Assembly (NCBI GenBank): GCA_015061945.1
Contig: SUVP01000008.1
Span: 55,085-119,084 of the forward strand
DNA: 64,000 nucleotides
Direction: 5' to 3'
Source: Opitutales bacterium
GTDB lineage: Bacteria > Verrucomicrobiota > Verrucomicrobiia > Opitutales > Intestinicryptomonadaceae
Shown: positions 7,834 through 16,631 of the stretch, piece by piece
Numbering within the stretch: the first letter of the stretch is position 1
Layout of the letters: each line of letters opens with the position of its first letter
Translations under genes and position numbers: made by a program
Notes under the pieces: model-generated
Database searches by the model: none
Told to the model about the DNA's origin: nothing
Seen by the model: the letters and a program-made list of their open reading frames with translations, nothing else

Positions 7834-9024
7834 ATGTCGAAAGAATCATTCGTAAGAACGAAACCACACGTTAACGTAGGTACTATTGGTCACATTGACC
7901 ATGGTAAAACTACACTCACGACCGCAATCTTGAAGGTTCAGTCGGACAAGGGCCTGGCTCAATTTAAGTCCTATAAGGACATTGCTAAGGGCGGTACTGT
8001 CCGTGACGAAACCAAGACTGTTACAATTGCTGTCGCACACGTAGAATACGAAACACCTACACGTCACTATGCACACGTCGACTGCCCAGGACACGCAGAC
8101 TTCGTTAAGAACATGATCACAGGTGCTGCTCAAATGGACGGCGCGATCCTCGTTGTTAGCGCAGCTGACGGCCCTATGCCTCAGACACGCGAACACATCC
8201 TCTTGGCTCGCCAAGTTGGTGTTCCGAAGATTGTAGTATTCCTCAACAAGTGCGACCTCCTCGACGACGCAGAACTCCTCGAACTCGTTGAAATGGAAGT
8301 ACGTGACCTCCTCAACAAGTACCAATATCCTGGCGACGACACAATCATCGTACGCGGTTCAGCTCTTGGTGCTCTCGAAGGTACAGAATTTGGTGTAAAC
8401 AGCATCGGTCAGCTCATGGACGCTATCGATACTGAAATTCCAGAACCACAACGCCCAGTTGACCTCCCATTGATGATGAGTGTTGAAGACGTATTCTCGA
8501 TCACAGGTCGTGGTACAGTAGCAACAGGTCGTATCGAACGTGGCGTAATCAAGGTTGGTGAAGAAGTTGAAATCGTTGGTCTCGGCGAAACAAAGAAAAC
8601 AACTGTAACAGGTGTTGAAATGTTCCGCAAGCTCCTCGACCAAGGTCAAGCAGGTGACAATGTTGGTCTCCTCCTCCGTGGTATCGAAAAGAGCGAAGTA
8701 CAACGCGGTCAAGTTATCGCAAAGCCAGGATCAATCACACCACACACAAAGGCAAAGGCAGAAATCTACGTTCTCACTAAGGACGAAGGTGGTCGTCACA
8801 CACCATTCTTCACAAACTATCGTCCTCAGTTCTTCTTCGGCACAGCTGACGTCACAGGCGTTTGCAAATTGCCAGAAGGCGTTGAAATGGTTATGCCAGG
8901 CGACAACCTTTCTATCGAAATTGAGCTCCAAAAGCCAATCGCTATGGAAAAGGGACAACGCTTTGCTATCCGTGAAGGCGGTCGCACAATCGGTGCAGGT
9001 CGTATCTCGGAAATCCTTGCATAA
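7834..9024 (+). CDS. tuf: Elongation factor Tu
   Basis: GTPase that delivers aminoacyl-tRNA to the ribosome; 396 residues, a normal length. The ATG at 7834 gives the conserved start [20 protein letters not shown]; an in-frame extension upstream would run into the tRNA and is not real. G1 [11 protein letters not shown] (residues 19-29), G3 DCPGH and G4 NKCD are intact. Switch I is unusual: the nearly universal RGITI reads KTVTI (residues 61-65), keeping the Mg-binding Thr64. The gene is followed by a strong terminator, and no other tuf copy is in the window, including between fusA and rpsJ. Confidence 0.98.
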   Translation: MSKESFVRTKPHVNVGTIGHIDHGKTTLTTAILKVQSDKGLAQFKSYKDIAKGGTVRDETKTVTIAVAHVEYETPTRHYAHVDCPGHADFVKNMITGAAQMDGAILVVSAADGPMPQTREHILLARQVGVPKIVVFLNKCDLLDDAELLELVEMEVRDLLNKYQYPGDDTIIVRGSALGALEGTEFGVNSIGQLMDAIDTEIPEPQRPVDLPLMMSVEDVFSITGRGTVATGRIERGVIKVGEEVEIVGLGETKKTTVTGVEMFRKLLDQGQAGDNVGLLLRGIEKSEVQRGQVIAKPGSITPHTKAKAEIYVLTKDEGGRHTPFFTNYRPQFFFGTADVTGVCKLPEGVEMVMPGDNLSIEIELQKPIAMEKGQRFAIREGGRTIGAGRISEILA

Positions 9025-9044
9025 TTAAATTTTTACTTGACATC

Positions 9045-9083
9045 GAAAGGGGATATTTCATTATTCCCCTTTCCATTTTTTTT
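9045..9083 (+). terminator. Rho-independent terminator after tuf
   Basis: GAAAGGGG (9045-9052) pairs with CCCCTTTC (9066-9073), followed by CA and eight T residues. Confidence 0.85.
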
Positions 9084-9095
9084 AATCCTCAAGGG

Positions 9096-9105
9096 TTGGC
9101 ACTAT
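9096..9105 (+). promoter_or_regulatory. Promoter-region motif TTGGCACTAT before tRNA-Trp/secE
   Basis: This 10-mer is identical to the one at 24786-24795, where its ACTAT part forms the -10 element of the rplC promoter. It lies in the 227-base gene-free gap between tuf and tRNA-Trp, shortly after the tuf terminator. No good -35 box is seen here. Confidence 0.4.
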
Positions 9106-9251
9106 TTTTAAAAGTCTATCTCCTTTTTTCTTAAGAGTAGATACAGTCATATCTCTAATTGTTCAGGTGGGCTGTAATGTAGAGAAAAGTAGGCTTGAAA
9201 AGCGGGGCTTTTTAGAGTGAGGGCTATTTGAGGTGAAACAAAAGACCTTTT

Positions 9252-9324
<73 letters not shown>

Positions 9325-9400
9325 CGTCTTTCTTAACGAGAGACAAACAACCAAAGCCGTTTTTTAATGCGAATTAGAAATCGGTTAGATTATAAAAAAT

Positions 9401-9613
9401 ATGACAAATCCATTTAGCAAAGTAAGACAGTTTTATCAAGAAACAGTCGCAGAGTTGAAGAAGGCATCGTGGCCAACACGTCCAGAGCTTGTCAACTCGG
9501 TGATAATTGTGTTCGTTGCATTGGGTCTGCTGGGAGCATTTGTTAGCCTTGTAGACTTCGCTATTTATAATGTGGTCGACTTGTTGACTTGGTTTGTCAA
9601 AGGCGGGAACTAA
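9401..9613 (+). CDS. secE: Preprotein translocase subunit SecE
   Basis: Small essential subunit of the SecYEG channel; 70 residues with one C-terminal membrane helix (about residues 30-60). The amphipathic N-terminal part has the family motif VAELKKASWPTRPEL (residues 15-29). It is the single-helix form found outside enterobacteria. nusG follows after 13 bases. Confidence 0.95.
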   Translation: MTNPFSKVRQFYQETVAELKKASWPTRPELVNSVIIVFVALGLLGAFVSLVDFAIYNVVDLLTWFVKGGN

Positions 9614-9626
9614 AGCATAAGCTTTT

Positions 9627-10211
9627 ATGGAATCGGATACACAAGATACACGCAAGTGGTACGCGATTCAGACGCGTTCCAATATGGAAAAGAAAGCGGT
9701 AGAAACCCTCAAGCATATGATTGATGTTGAGGATATGGGTGCGTATATCTCAAAAGAAGATATCTTGATGCCAGAAGAAAAGGTTTCCGAAATTAAAGAC
9801 GGTAAAAAGACAACACGTCTTCGCAAACTTTATCCTGGATATTTCTTCGTACGCGTAAAGCTTTACGACGAAGATGACAATTTCTTAGAAAAGCCATGGT
9901 ATTTTATCCGTGGTATAAATGGTGTAATCAATTTTATGGGCGGGGAACGTCCGGTAGCACTTCGCAAAGCGGAAATCGAAAGAATCCAAGCACAGATGGC
10001 ACAGGCAGAAGGAGTTGAAAGACCAAAAATCAACTTCAATGTTGGCGAAGCTGTTAAGATTCATGAAGGTCCATTCTTGGGCTTGACAGGAATCATCGAA
10101 GAAGTGGATACAGAGCGTGGAAAGCTCAAAGTGAGTGTATCAATTTTTGGTAGATTTACACCAGTTGAGTTGGAATACTCGCAAGTAACAAAGGCAGAAG
10201 AAGCCGACTAA
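9627..10211 (+). CDS. nusG: Transcription termination/antitermination protein NusG
   Basis: RNA polymerase processivity factor that couples transcription to the ribosome and to Rho. The 194-residue protein has the NGN domain (KWYAIQTRSNMEKKAVETL near residue 10; YPGYFFVRV near residue 72) and a C-terminal KOW domain (VKIHEGPFLGLTGIIEEVD near residue 138). It is followed by rplK, as in most bacteria. Confidence 0.97.
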   Translation: MESDTQDTRKWYAIQTRSNMEKKAVETLKHMIDVEDMGAYISKEDILMPEEKVSEIKDGKKTTRLRKLYPGYFFVRVKLYDEDDNFLEKPWYFIRGINGVINFMGGERPVALRKAEIERIQAQMAQAEGVERPKINFNVGEAVKIHEGPFLGLTGIIEEVDTERGKLKVSVSIFGRFTPVELEYSQVTKAEEAD

Positions 10212-10274
10212 TAAAAAAATTTACGCACAGCCTCAAGCAGTAGTAAAAAATTCTTATAAGAAAAGAGAACTAAA

Positions 10275-10700
10275 ATGGCAAAGAAAGTAGTAAAAGAAAT
10301 CAAATTACAGCTCCCAGCAGGTGCAGCAAACCCAGCACCTCCAGTTGGTCCAGCACTTGGTGCAGCGGGCGTTAACATCATGGGATTCTGTAAAGAATTC
10401 AACGCAAAGACAAAAGACCAAGCAGGAATGATTCTTCCTGTAGTTATCTCTGTATATCAGGACAAGTCTTTCACATTCGTCCTTAAATCGCCACCGGCAG
10501 CAGTATTGATTAAGAAAGCTGCTAAGGTAGAAACAGCAAGTGCTAAGCCAAATGTAGACAAGGTTGGCAAAATCACAAAGGCACAGGTTCAAGAAATCGT
10601 AAAGATTAAGGAGAAGGACCTCAACGCAACAAGCCCAGCAGCTGCAGCTAAGATTATCGAAGGTACTGCACGCTCAATGGGTATTGAAGTTGTTGACTAA
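10275..10700 (+). CDS. rplK: 50S ribosomal protein L11
   Basis: L11 of the GTPase-associated centre; 141 residues. It shows the proline-rich [16 protein letters not shown] motif near residue 14 and the C-terminal rRNA-binding domain ending [11 protein letters not shown]. Upstream (10212-10274) is a short A/T-rich gap with a 12-base palindrome TTCTTATAAGAA at about 10250. The gap to rplA is unusually long (131 bases) and structured. Confidence 0.97.
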   Translation: MAKKVVKEIKLQLPAGAANPAPPVGPALGAAGVNIMGFCKEFNAKTKDQAGMILPVVISVYQDKSFTFVLKSPPAAVLIKKAAKVETASAKPNVDKVGKITKAQVQEIVKIKEKDLNATSPAAAAKIIEGTARSMGIEVVD

Positions 10701-10708
10701 TTGACTGT

Positions 10709-10819
10709 GGCAAGGTGATTTTTAATCTCCTTGCCGTTGTTCGTTAATTAGGAATAGAAATTTAAGGTAATCACGGTGATTGCCTGAAGTAAAAAAAATA
10801 AACCGCACTGCAAAAGCAG
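10709..10819 (+). promoter_or_regulatory. Structured rplK-rplA spacer, candidate L1-responsive leader
   Basis: Three hairpins occur in the 131-base spacer: GGCAAGG/CCTTGCC (10709-10735), GGTAATCA/TGATTGCC (about 10765-10783), and CTGC/GCAG (10808-10819). The last one covers the first bases of the GCAGGAG ribosome-binding site of rplA. L1 commonly represses its own operon through a leader RNA, but the L1 consensus was not verified here. Confidence 0.4.
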
Positions 10820-10831
10820 GAGACAAAAGTC

Positions 10832-11518
10832 ATGGTTAAAAGAAGTAAAAGATATCAAAAGGCATTGGAAGCAGCTCCAAAAACAGCTCTTTCACTTGCA
10901 GACGCAGTAAAAGCGTTGCAAGCATTGCCAAAAGCTGGCTTCGACGAAACAGTGGAAATGTATTTCCGCTTGAATGTCGACCCAAAACAAAGCACACAAA
11001 TGGTACGCGGAACAGTACGCTTGCCAAATGGTAGTGGTAAAACAGTAAGAGTAATCGTCTTCACAGAAAATCCAGAAGAAGCTCTTAAAGCAGGTGCAGA
11101 TAAAGCAGGCTTTGAAGATCTCATCAAGGAAGTAACAGACGGATTCCTCGATTTCGACGTAGCAATTTCGACTACATCGGCGATGAAAGAAGTTCGCAAA
11201 GTAGCTCGCGTTCTCGGTCCAAAGGGTTTGATGCCAAATCCAAAGAGTGGAACAGTTACAGACGACATCGCATCTGCAATCGCAGAAGTAAAAGCAGGTC
11301 GTGTAGAGTTCAAGATGGACAAGACATCGAACATGAGCGTAATCATCGGCAAACGTAGCTTCTCAGAAGACAAGCTCGCAGAAAACGCAAAAGTAGTACT
11401 CGACAGCGTAGTAGCAGCACGTCCAGAAGCCGTAAAGGGTAAGTTCATCAATTCAATCGCAATCAGTGCTACAATGAGCCCAAGCGTAAAAGTCGCTTTG
11501 AGCGAAGTTGCACAATAA
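10832..11518 (+). CDS. rplA: 50S ribosomal protein L1
   Basis: L1 stalk protein and, in many bacteria, translational repressor of the L11 operon; 228 residues, normal length. The motifs RGTVRLPNGSGK and VLGPKGLMPNPKSGTVTDD are typical. The ribosome-binding site GCAGGAG lies about 10 bases before the ATG and is partly inside a small hairpin. rplJ starts 15 bases after the stop. Confidence 0.97.
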   Translation: MVKRSKRYQKALEAAPKTALSLADAVKALQALPKAGFDETVEMYFRLNVDPKQSTQMVRGTVRLPNGSGKTVRVIVFTENPEEALKAGADKAGFEDLIKEVTDGFLDFDVAISTTSAMKEVRKVARVLGPKGLMPNPKSGTVTDDIASAIAEVKAGRVEFKMDKTSNMSVIIGKRSFSEDKLAENAKVVLDSVVAARPEAVKGKFINSIAISATMSPSVKVALSEVAQ

Positions 11519-11533
11519 GGAGGTTTTTTCACA

Positions 11534-12031
11534 ATGAGACCAGAAAAGAAATATCTCGTAGAAGAAGCCCGCGCAAGACTCAGTGCATCGGAACACATTT
11601 TCTTGGTAAGCTTCACAGGCGTAAAAGTATCAGACGCATCAGAATTCCGCAGAGCTCTCGCAGCAGCAGGTGCAGAATTCCACGTTATCAAGAATTCGAT
11701 AATCAAGATTGCAGCAAAGGAATTGAACCTTCCTTCGATGGACGCAGTTCTCGAAGGTCAAACAGGTGTAATTAGCGGTGGTGAAGATCCAGCAGCAGTT
11801 GCAAAGGCAGTTGCACAATTCTTCAAGGCACGCGAAAACGCATCGATTAAGCTCGGCGTATTGGGCGAAAAGATTATGAGCAAGGAAGAAGTCGAATACC
11901 TCGGCAGTCTCCCAAGCCTCCCAGAACTCCGTGCAAAGTTCCTTTCGTTGCTCAACACACCAGCTACACAACTCGTACGCGTTGTGTTCTGCAAAGTCGA
12001 AAAAGAAGGTGGAGCACCAGCAGAAGCGTAA
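11534..12031 (+). CDS. rplJ: 50S ribosomal protein L10
   Basis: Base of the L7/L12 stalk; 165 residues. Signature FHVIKNSIIKIA near residue 50 and a C-terminal helix that binds L12 dimers. It has a strong AAGGAGG ribosome-binding site in only 15 bases of upstream spacer, so the usual L10 leader is not present before rplJ. Instead, a structured RNA is found after it, before rplL. Confidence 0.96.
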   Translation: MRPEKKYLVEEARARLSASEHIFLVSFTGVKVSDASEFRRALAAAGAEFHVIKNSIIKIAAKELNLPSMDAVLEGQTGVISGGEDPAAVAKAVAQFFKARENASIKLGVLGEKIMSKEEVEYLGSLPSLPELRAKFLSLLNTPATQLVRVVFCKVEKEGGAPAEA

Positions 12032-12049
12032 TAGCGGAGTTGGAACAAC

Positions 12050-12086
12050 ACTCCCAAGTAGTTGTCAGTACTGTTTGGGAGTTTTT
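12050..12086 (+). terminator. Attenuator-like hairpin between rplJ and rplL
   Basis: ACTCCCAA (12050-12057) pairs with TTGGGAGT (12075-12082), followed by TTTT. It would lower read-through from rplJ into rplL unless bypassed. A second small hairpin, GCCCG/CGGGC, lies at about 12110-12127. Confidence 0.6.
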
Positions 12087-12154
12087 AAGAAAAGAGAATT
12101 TAGCTATATGCCCGTGTTTGCTCGGGCAGTGTAGTACAAACAAAAACAACTAAA

Positions 12155-12210
12155 GGGCAACGTTAGGAGGCGACGCTTCTTAAATATTCCGAAAGGGATG
12201 CTAACAGCCC
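12155..12210 (+). promoter_or_regulatory. Structured leader RNA directly upstream of rplL
   Basis: A compact 56-base element. The outer stem is GGGC (12155-12158) with GCCC (12207-12210), then a 3x1 internal loop (AAC/A), then GTTAG (12162-12166) with CTAAC (12201-12205). Inside are an arm around AGGCGACGCTT and a TTCC-GAAA-GGGA tetraloop hairpin, giving a three-way junction. The rplL ribosome-binding site AAGGAG starts 2 bases after the element. It is a candidate autoregulatory site for L10/L12. Confidence 0.55.
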
Positions 12211-12226
12211 AAAGGAGAAAACTAAA

Positions 12227-12598
12227 ATGGCAGACATCACAAAAGAACAAGTTATCGAATGGCTCAGCGCACTCTCAGTAGTAGACGCAGCTAACCTCGT
12301 AAAAGAACTCGAAGAAAAGTGGGGCGTAAGCGCAGCAGCAACAGTAGCAGTAGCAGCAGCTCCAGCAGCAGCAGCTGAAGAAAAGGATTCGTTCGACGTT
12401 ATCCTCAAGGCAGTTGACGCATCTAAGAAAATCGCAGTTATTAAAGAAGTTCGTGCAATCACAGGTCTCGGACTCGCTGAAGCAAAAGCACTCGTTGAAG
12501 GTGCACCAAAAGCAATCAAGGAAGGTGTATCTAAGGACGAATCTGCAGAATTGGCTAAGAAGCTTAAGGACGCAGGTGCTGAAGTTGAAGTCAAGTAA
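12227..12598 (+). CDS. rplL: 50S ribosomal protein L7/L12
   Basis: Stalk protein that recruits translation GTPases; 123 residues. It has an N-terminal dimerisation domain, an Ala-rich hinge (about residues 35-50) and the C-terminal factor-binding domain with [21 protein letters not shown]. Its start is set by AAGGAG 9 bases upstream. The 195-base upstream spacer carries an attenuator-like hairpin and a folded leader, so its expression is probably set separately from rplJ. Confidence 0.97.
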   Translation: MADITKEQVIEWLSALSVVDAANLVKELEEKWGVSAAATVAVAAAPAAAAEEKDSFDVILKAVDASKKIAVIKEVRAITGLGLAEAKALVEGAPKAIKEGVSKDESAELAKKLKDAGAEVEVK

Positions 12599-12626
12599 TC
12601 AGCTTGAAAGACAACTTATAATTTTC

Positions 12627-12677
12627 GCGGATAACCCGCGACGCAGATTAAGTTCAGCGTCGCGGTTGTCCGCTTTT
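12627..12677 (+). terminator. Long hairpin between rplL and rpoB (attenuator or RNase III site)
   Basis: The 5' arm 12627-12644 and 3' arm 12657-12673 pair over about 17 base pairs with one bulged C and one G-U pair, followed by TTTTATC. The rplL-rpoB junction of E. coli also carries an attenuator and an RNase III site. About 80 bases downstream are a TTGACG (12756-12761) and TTGGCATCTAAT (12779-12790) that may belong to an rpoB promoter, with non-standard spacing. Confidence 0.65.
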
Positions 12678-12823
12678 ATCGCTTAAAAAATCCCAGAGCG
12701 TAAAATAGGGATATAAATAGTTCTTTGTTAGTATGTTGCAATAAAAATTTAGCTATTGACGAATAGTTAAATAAGAAGTTGGCATCTAATGGGGCGAAAA
12801 ACAAAAAATAGAACTCGAATAAT

Positions 12824-15800
12824 ATGTCAGAGCGAAAAAACTTTGGAAAACTCAAGGAAGTGATAGCACTTCCGAATCTCATTGAGAATCAGTTGAATTC
12901 ATACGCTGATTTTCTCCAAAAAGACGTAGCGCCCTCCAAGAGAAAAATGGTGGGTCTCCACGCTGTATTCAGCGAGATTTTCCCAATAGAAAGCTACGAT
13001 GGTAAACATAAGCTCGAGTACATTTCCTATGAATTGGTAGGGCCAAAGCAAAGCGAAGTAGAGTGCATCAAGGAAGGTGCAACCTACTCAGTAGCACTTC
13101 ATGTCAAATTCCGTCTCACATCGGGCGACTCGACAAAAGAAGACACAATTTTTATGGGCGACATCAATATGATGACAAAGAGCGGAAGCTTTATTGTCAA
13201 CGGAGCAGAACGCGTAGTCGTCAGCCAATTACACCGAAGCCCAGGTATTTGTTTTGAAGAAACAATGCATAGCTCGGACAAGATGCTTTACTCATTCCGA
13301 ATGATTCCAGACCGTGGTACATGGGTAGAAGTACAGTTCGACCAAAATGACCTTTTGTATGTATATATCGACCGTCGTCGTCGTCGCAGAAAGTTCCTTA
13401 TTACAACATTGTTGCGCGCACTTGGTCATAGTTCAGACCCAGAAATCGTAAAGCTTTTCTACAATATTGAAGATATGTCTGTAAAGCGAGCGCTCCAGAT
13501 GGAAAACATCTCGCAGTATGTTCTCGCAGAGCCAGTAACAGACCCAGATAAAGGTATTGTGTTGCTCAAGCAGTATGAAACGCTCACATCGATGGCGATT
13601 CAGAAGTTCAAGGCTGCAAATATTGAAGACTTTAAGGTTATCGACACAACAGTTGATGACGGTGCAATCGTTCGTGCAATCAAGAAAGATAAGACAAAGA
13701 ACGAAGAAGGTGCGTTGAAGTATATCTACACACAACTTCGTCCGGGCGAACCAGTAAATATCGAAAATGCTCGTGCATTGATGCGTCGTACACTCAAAGA
13801 TCCAAAGCGTTATGACTTGGGTAGAGTAGGTCGCTTTAAGATAAATCAAAAGCTTGGTTTGAATACACCATTGGAAACACGTATTCTCACAAGCGAAGAC
13901 ATCGTAGCAGGAACAAAATATCTTTGCAAACTCAAGAAAGGACAAGGAATTATCGACGATATCGATAACTTGTCGAGCCGTCGTGTAAGAACAGCTGGTG
14001 AGCTTTTGGCAAATCAGTGCAGAATGGGGCTTGCACGTACAGAAAAGCTTGTTCGTGAACGTATGAATGCGTCGGAACAGAACGCAGAATCGCTCACAAT
14101 TCAACGTTTGGTCAACACAAAGGCGATGACAACAGTCATCAGAGACTTCTTTGCAAGAAATCAGCTCTCGCAATTTATGGACCAAATCAATCCATTGTCT
14201 GAATTGACACACAAACGTCGTCTTTCAGCTCTTGGTCAAGGTGGTTTGAGCCGTGAACGTGCAGGTTTTGAAGTTCGTGACGTACACGCAACTCACTACG
14301 GAAGAATTTGTCCGATTGAAACACCAGAAGGTCCAAACATTGGTCTTATCAACTCGCTTTCGAGCTATGCCCGTGTAAATGAATTTGGTTTCATTGAAAC
14401 ACCATATCGTAAGGTTGAAAAGGGTAAGGTTCTCAACAAGATTGAATACCTCTCGGCAGACGACGAAGAAGATAAGACAATCGCACAAGCAAATTCTGAA
14501 ATTAAAGACGGAAAACTCGTAGGCAGAGTTATCGCAAGAAACTTTGACGAAGTATCAGAAGTTGACCCAATGGATGTCGATTATATGGATGTCAGCCCGA
14601 AACAGCTCGTATCTGTTGCAGCTGGTTTGATTCCATTCCTCGAACACGACGACGCTAACCGTGCACTTATGGGCTCGAACATGCAACGTCAAGGGGTCCC
14701 GCTTTTGAAAACACAAGCTCCATTTGTTGGAACAGGTATCGAAGGCAGAGTTGCGAAGGACTCTCGCACAGTAGTGCTTTCAGAATCAGACGGTATTGTC
14801 GCAAGTGTTGATGCAAAGCGTATCGTTGTAACATCTGACGGCGAAATGCCAAAGAAAGTACAAGGTAAAGTCAAGACTGACGTCGAAAAGAAAATTTATG
14901 TATACGAACTCCGCAAGTTTATGCGTTCAAACGCATGCACATGCTTTACACAAAAGCCAGTTGTAAAACGCGGACAAGTAGTAAAGGTAGGATCAGTTCT
15001 CGCAGATGGTGCAGCAACTGAAGACGGCGAACTCGCACTTGGTAAGAACGTTCTCGTAGCATTTATGCCATGGAACGGCTATAACTTTGAAGACGCTATC
15101 CTTCTCTCAGAAAAGCTCATCAAGAACGACGTATTCACATCGGTACACATCGAAGAATACGAAGTAACTGCACGCGACACAAAGCTCGGACCTGAAGAAA
15201 TCACACGCGATATTCCAAATGTTGGCGAAGATGCACTTAAGAATCTCGACCGCAACGGCGTAATTCGTGTAGGTGCAGAAGTAAAAGCGGGCGATATTCT
15301 CGTTGGTAAAATCACACCAAAGAGCGAAACAGAACTTGCACCAGAAGAAAAACTCTTGAGAGCTATCTTCGGTGAAAAGGCATCTGACGTTAAAGATTCA
15401 TCGCTCATCGTACCATCTGGTGTGAAGGGCATCATTATGGATGTCAAGGTATCGACAAAGGCAGATGGCGAAGGCGAAAAGCTCAGCGAAAGTGATATGC
15501 GTCGTCGCACACGCAAGATTAAAGAAGAACATCGTGAACAAAGCGATTCATTGCGTGATCAACTCACAGAAGCACTTTCAAACGTACTCTTGGGAGAAAA
15601 AATTCCTCTCGACGTACGCAATTCTGAAACAGGCGAAGTGATTATTCCACAAAACAGAAAAATCACAAAGACACTTTTGCGTCGCTTGGCAGCGGTATCG
15701 AAGAACATCGATATTGATCCATCGCCAGTACGCAACAAGATTTTCGGAATTATCGAATCGTTCCAAGGTAAGTTTGCTGAAATTGAAGCAGAATGTGCAC

Positions 15801-16585
15801 GCAAGGTAGCATCAATCGAAAGTGGCGATGCATCAGACCAAAGCGTAATCAAGAACGTAAAAGTTTACATAGCAACAAAGCGTAAGATTCAAGTTGGTGA
15901 TAAGATGGCAGGACGCCACGGTAACAAAGGTATTGTTGCTCGCATCGTTCCAGAAGAAGATATGCCATACTTGCCAGACGGAACTCCGGTTGAAATCTGC
16001 TTGAATCCTATGGGTGTTCCATCGCGTATGAACGTTGGTCAGGTTTTGGAAACACACTTGGGTTGGGCTTGCAAACAACTTGGAATCAAGATTGCAACAC
16101 CAATTTTTGATGGTATCAGCGAAAAAGATATCCGTTCATACCTCAAGGATACAGGAATGCCAGAAAGCGGTAAGGTACGCCTTATCGATGGTCTCACAGG
16201 CGATTACTTCGATCAGCCAGTCGTTGTTGGCTACATCTATATGATGAAGCTAAACCACTTGGTAGCAGACAAGATTCACGCTCGTGCAGTTGGTCCATAC
16301 AGTCTTATTACACAACAACCGTTGGGTGGTAAGGCACAATACGGTGGTCAACGTTTCGGGGAAATGGAAGTTTGGGCACTCGAAGCATACGGTGCAGCTT
16401 ACACCTTGCAAGAATTGCTCACAGTAAAGTCTGACGACGTACAAGGTAGAACGAAGATATACGAACAACTCGTCAAGGGTGATAGTTCGTTGCAGGCAGG
16501 CACACCGCAGTCCTTCAACGTATTGATGAAGGAAATACAAGGTTTGTGCTTAGACATTAAGCCAGTAACCGGCGACGAACTCTAA
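12824..16585 (+). CDS. rpoB: DNA-directed RNA polymerase subunit beta
   Basis: Catalytic beta subunit; 1253 residues, within the compact range. All main conserved blocks are present, including the fork region with CPIETPEGPNIGLINSL and the C-terminal GGKAQYGGQRFGEMEVWALEAYGA block. The rifampicin pocket keeps the residues matching E. coli Asp516, Ser522, His526 and Ser531. It has Ile455 where E. coli has Asn518 and Gln472 where E. coli has Pro535. A 225-base upstream gap holds a long hairpin. rpoC follows after 46 bases. Confidence 0.98.
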   Translation: MSERKNFGKLKEVIALPNLIENQLNSYADFLQKDVAPSKRKMVGLHAVFSEIFPIESYDGKHKLEYISYELVGPKQSEVECIKEGATYSVALHVKFRLTSGDSTKEDTIFMGDINMMTKSGSFIVNGAERVVVSQLHRSPGICFEETMHSSDKMLYSFRMIPDRGTWVEVQFDQNDLLYVYIDRRRRRRKFLITTLLRALGHSSDPEIVKLFYNIEDMSVKRALQMENISQYVLAEPVTDPDKGIVLLKQYETLTSMAIQKFKAANIEDFKVIDTTVDDGAIVRAIKKDKTKNEEGALKYIYTQLRPGEPVNIENARALMRRTLKDPKRYDLGRVGRFKINQKLGLNTPLETRILTSEDIVAGTKYLCKLKKGQGIIDDIDNLSSRRVRTAGELLANQCRMGLARTEKLVRERMNASEQNAESLTIQRLVNTKAMTTVIRDFFARNQLSQFMDQINPLSELTHKRRLSALGQGGLSRERAGFEVRDVHATHYGRICPIETPEGPNIGLINSLSSYARVNEFGFIETPYRKVEKGKVLNKIEYLSADDEEDKTIAQANSEIKDGKLVGRVIARNFDEVSEVDPMDVDYMDVSPKQLVSVAAGLIPFLEHDDANRALMGSNMQRQGVPLLKTQAPFVGTGIEGRVAKDSRTVVLSESDGIVASVDAKRIVVTSDGEMPKKVQGKVKTDVEKKIYVYELRKFMRSNACTCFTQKPVVKRGQVVKVGSVLADGAATEDGELALGKNVLVAFMPWNGYNFEDAILLSEKLIKNDVFTSVHIEEYEVTARDTKLGPEEITRDIPNVGEDALKNLDRNGVIRVGAEVKAGDILVGKITPKSETELAPEEKLLRAIFGEKASDVKDSSLIVPSGVKGIIMDVKVSTKADGEGEKLSESDMRRRTRKIKEEHREQSDSLRDQLTEALSNVLLGEKIPLDVRNSETGEVIIPQNRKITKTLLRRLAAVSKNIDIDPSPVRNKIFGIIESFQGKFAEIEAECARKVASIESGDASDQSVIKNVKVYIATKRKIQVGDKMAGRHGNKGIVARIVPEEDMPYLPDGTPVEICLNPMGVPSRMNVGQVLETHLGWACKQLGIKIATPIFDGISEKDIRSYLKDTGMPESGKVRLIDGLTGDYFDQPVVVGYIYMMKLNHLVADKIHARAVGPYSLITQQPLGGKAQYGGQRFGEMEVWALEAYGAAYTLQELLTVKSDDVQGRTKIYEQLVKGDSSLQAGTPQSFNVLMKEIQGLCLDIKPVTGDEL

Positions 16586-16631
16586 TAGGGAGTTGCTTTT
16601 CCAAGAGAAACTTTAAAATCAAGGTATTTTT

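Noticed and set aside
9096..9110. Sigma-54 promoter suggested by TTGGCAC
   Set aside because: The second half (TTGCA/T at the right spacing) is missing at 9096 and at 24786.
10855..11706. A 283-codon minus-strand frame across rplA and rplJ
   Set aside because: Ser/Thr/Arg-rich composition typical of antisense to a highly expressed gene; it overlaps two certain ribosomal genes.
13433..14212. A 259-codon minus-strand frame inside rpoB
   Set aside because: Antisense shadow of a certain gene; no start signal and an implausible Cys-rich composition.
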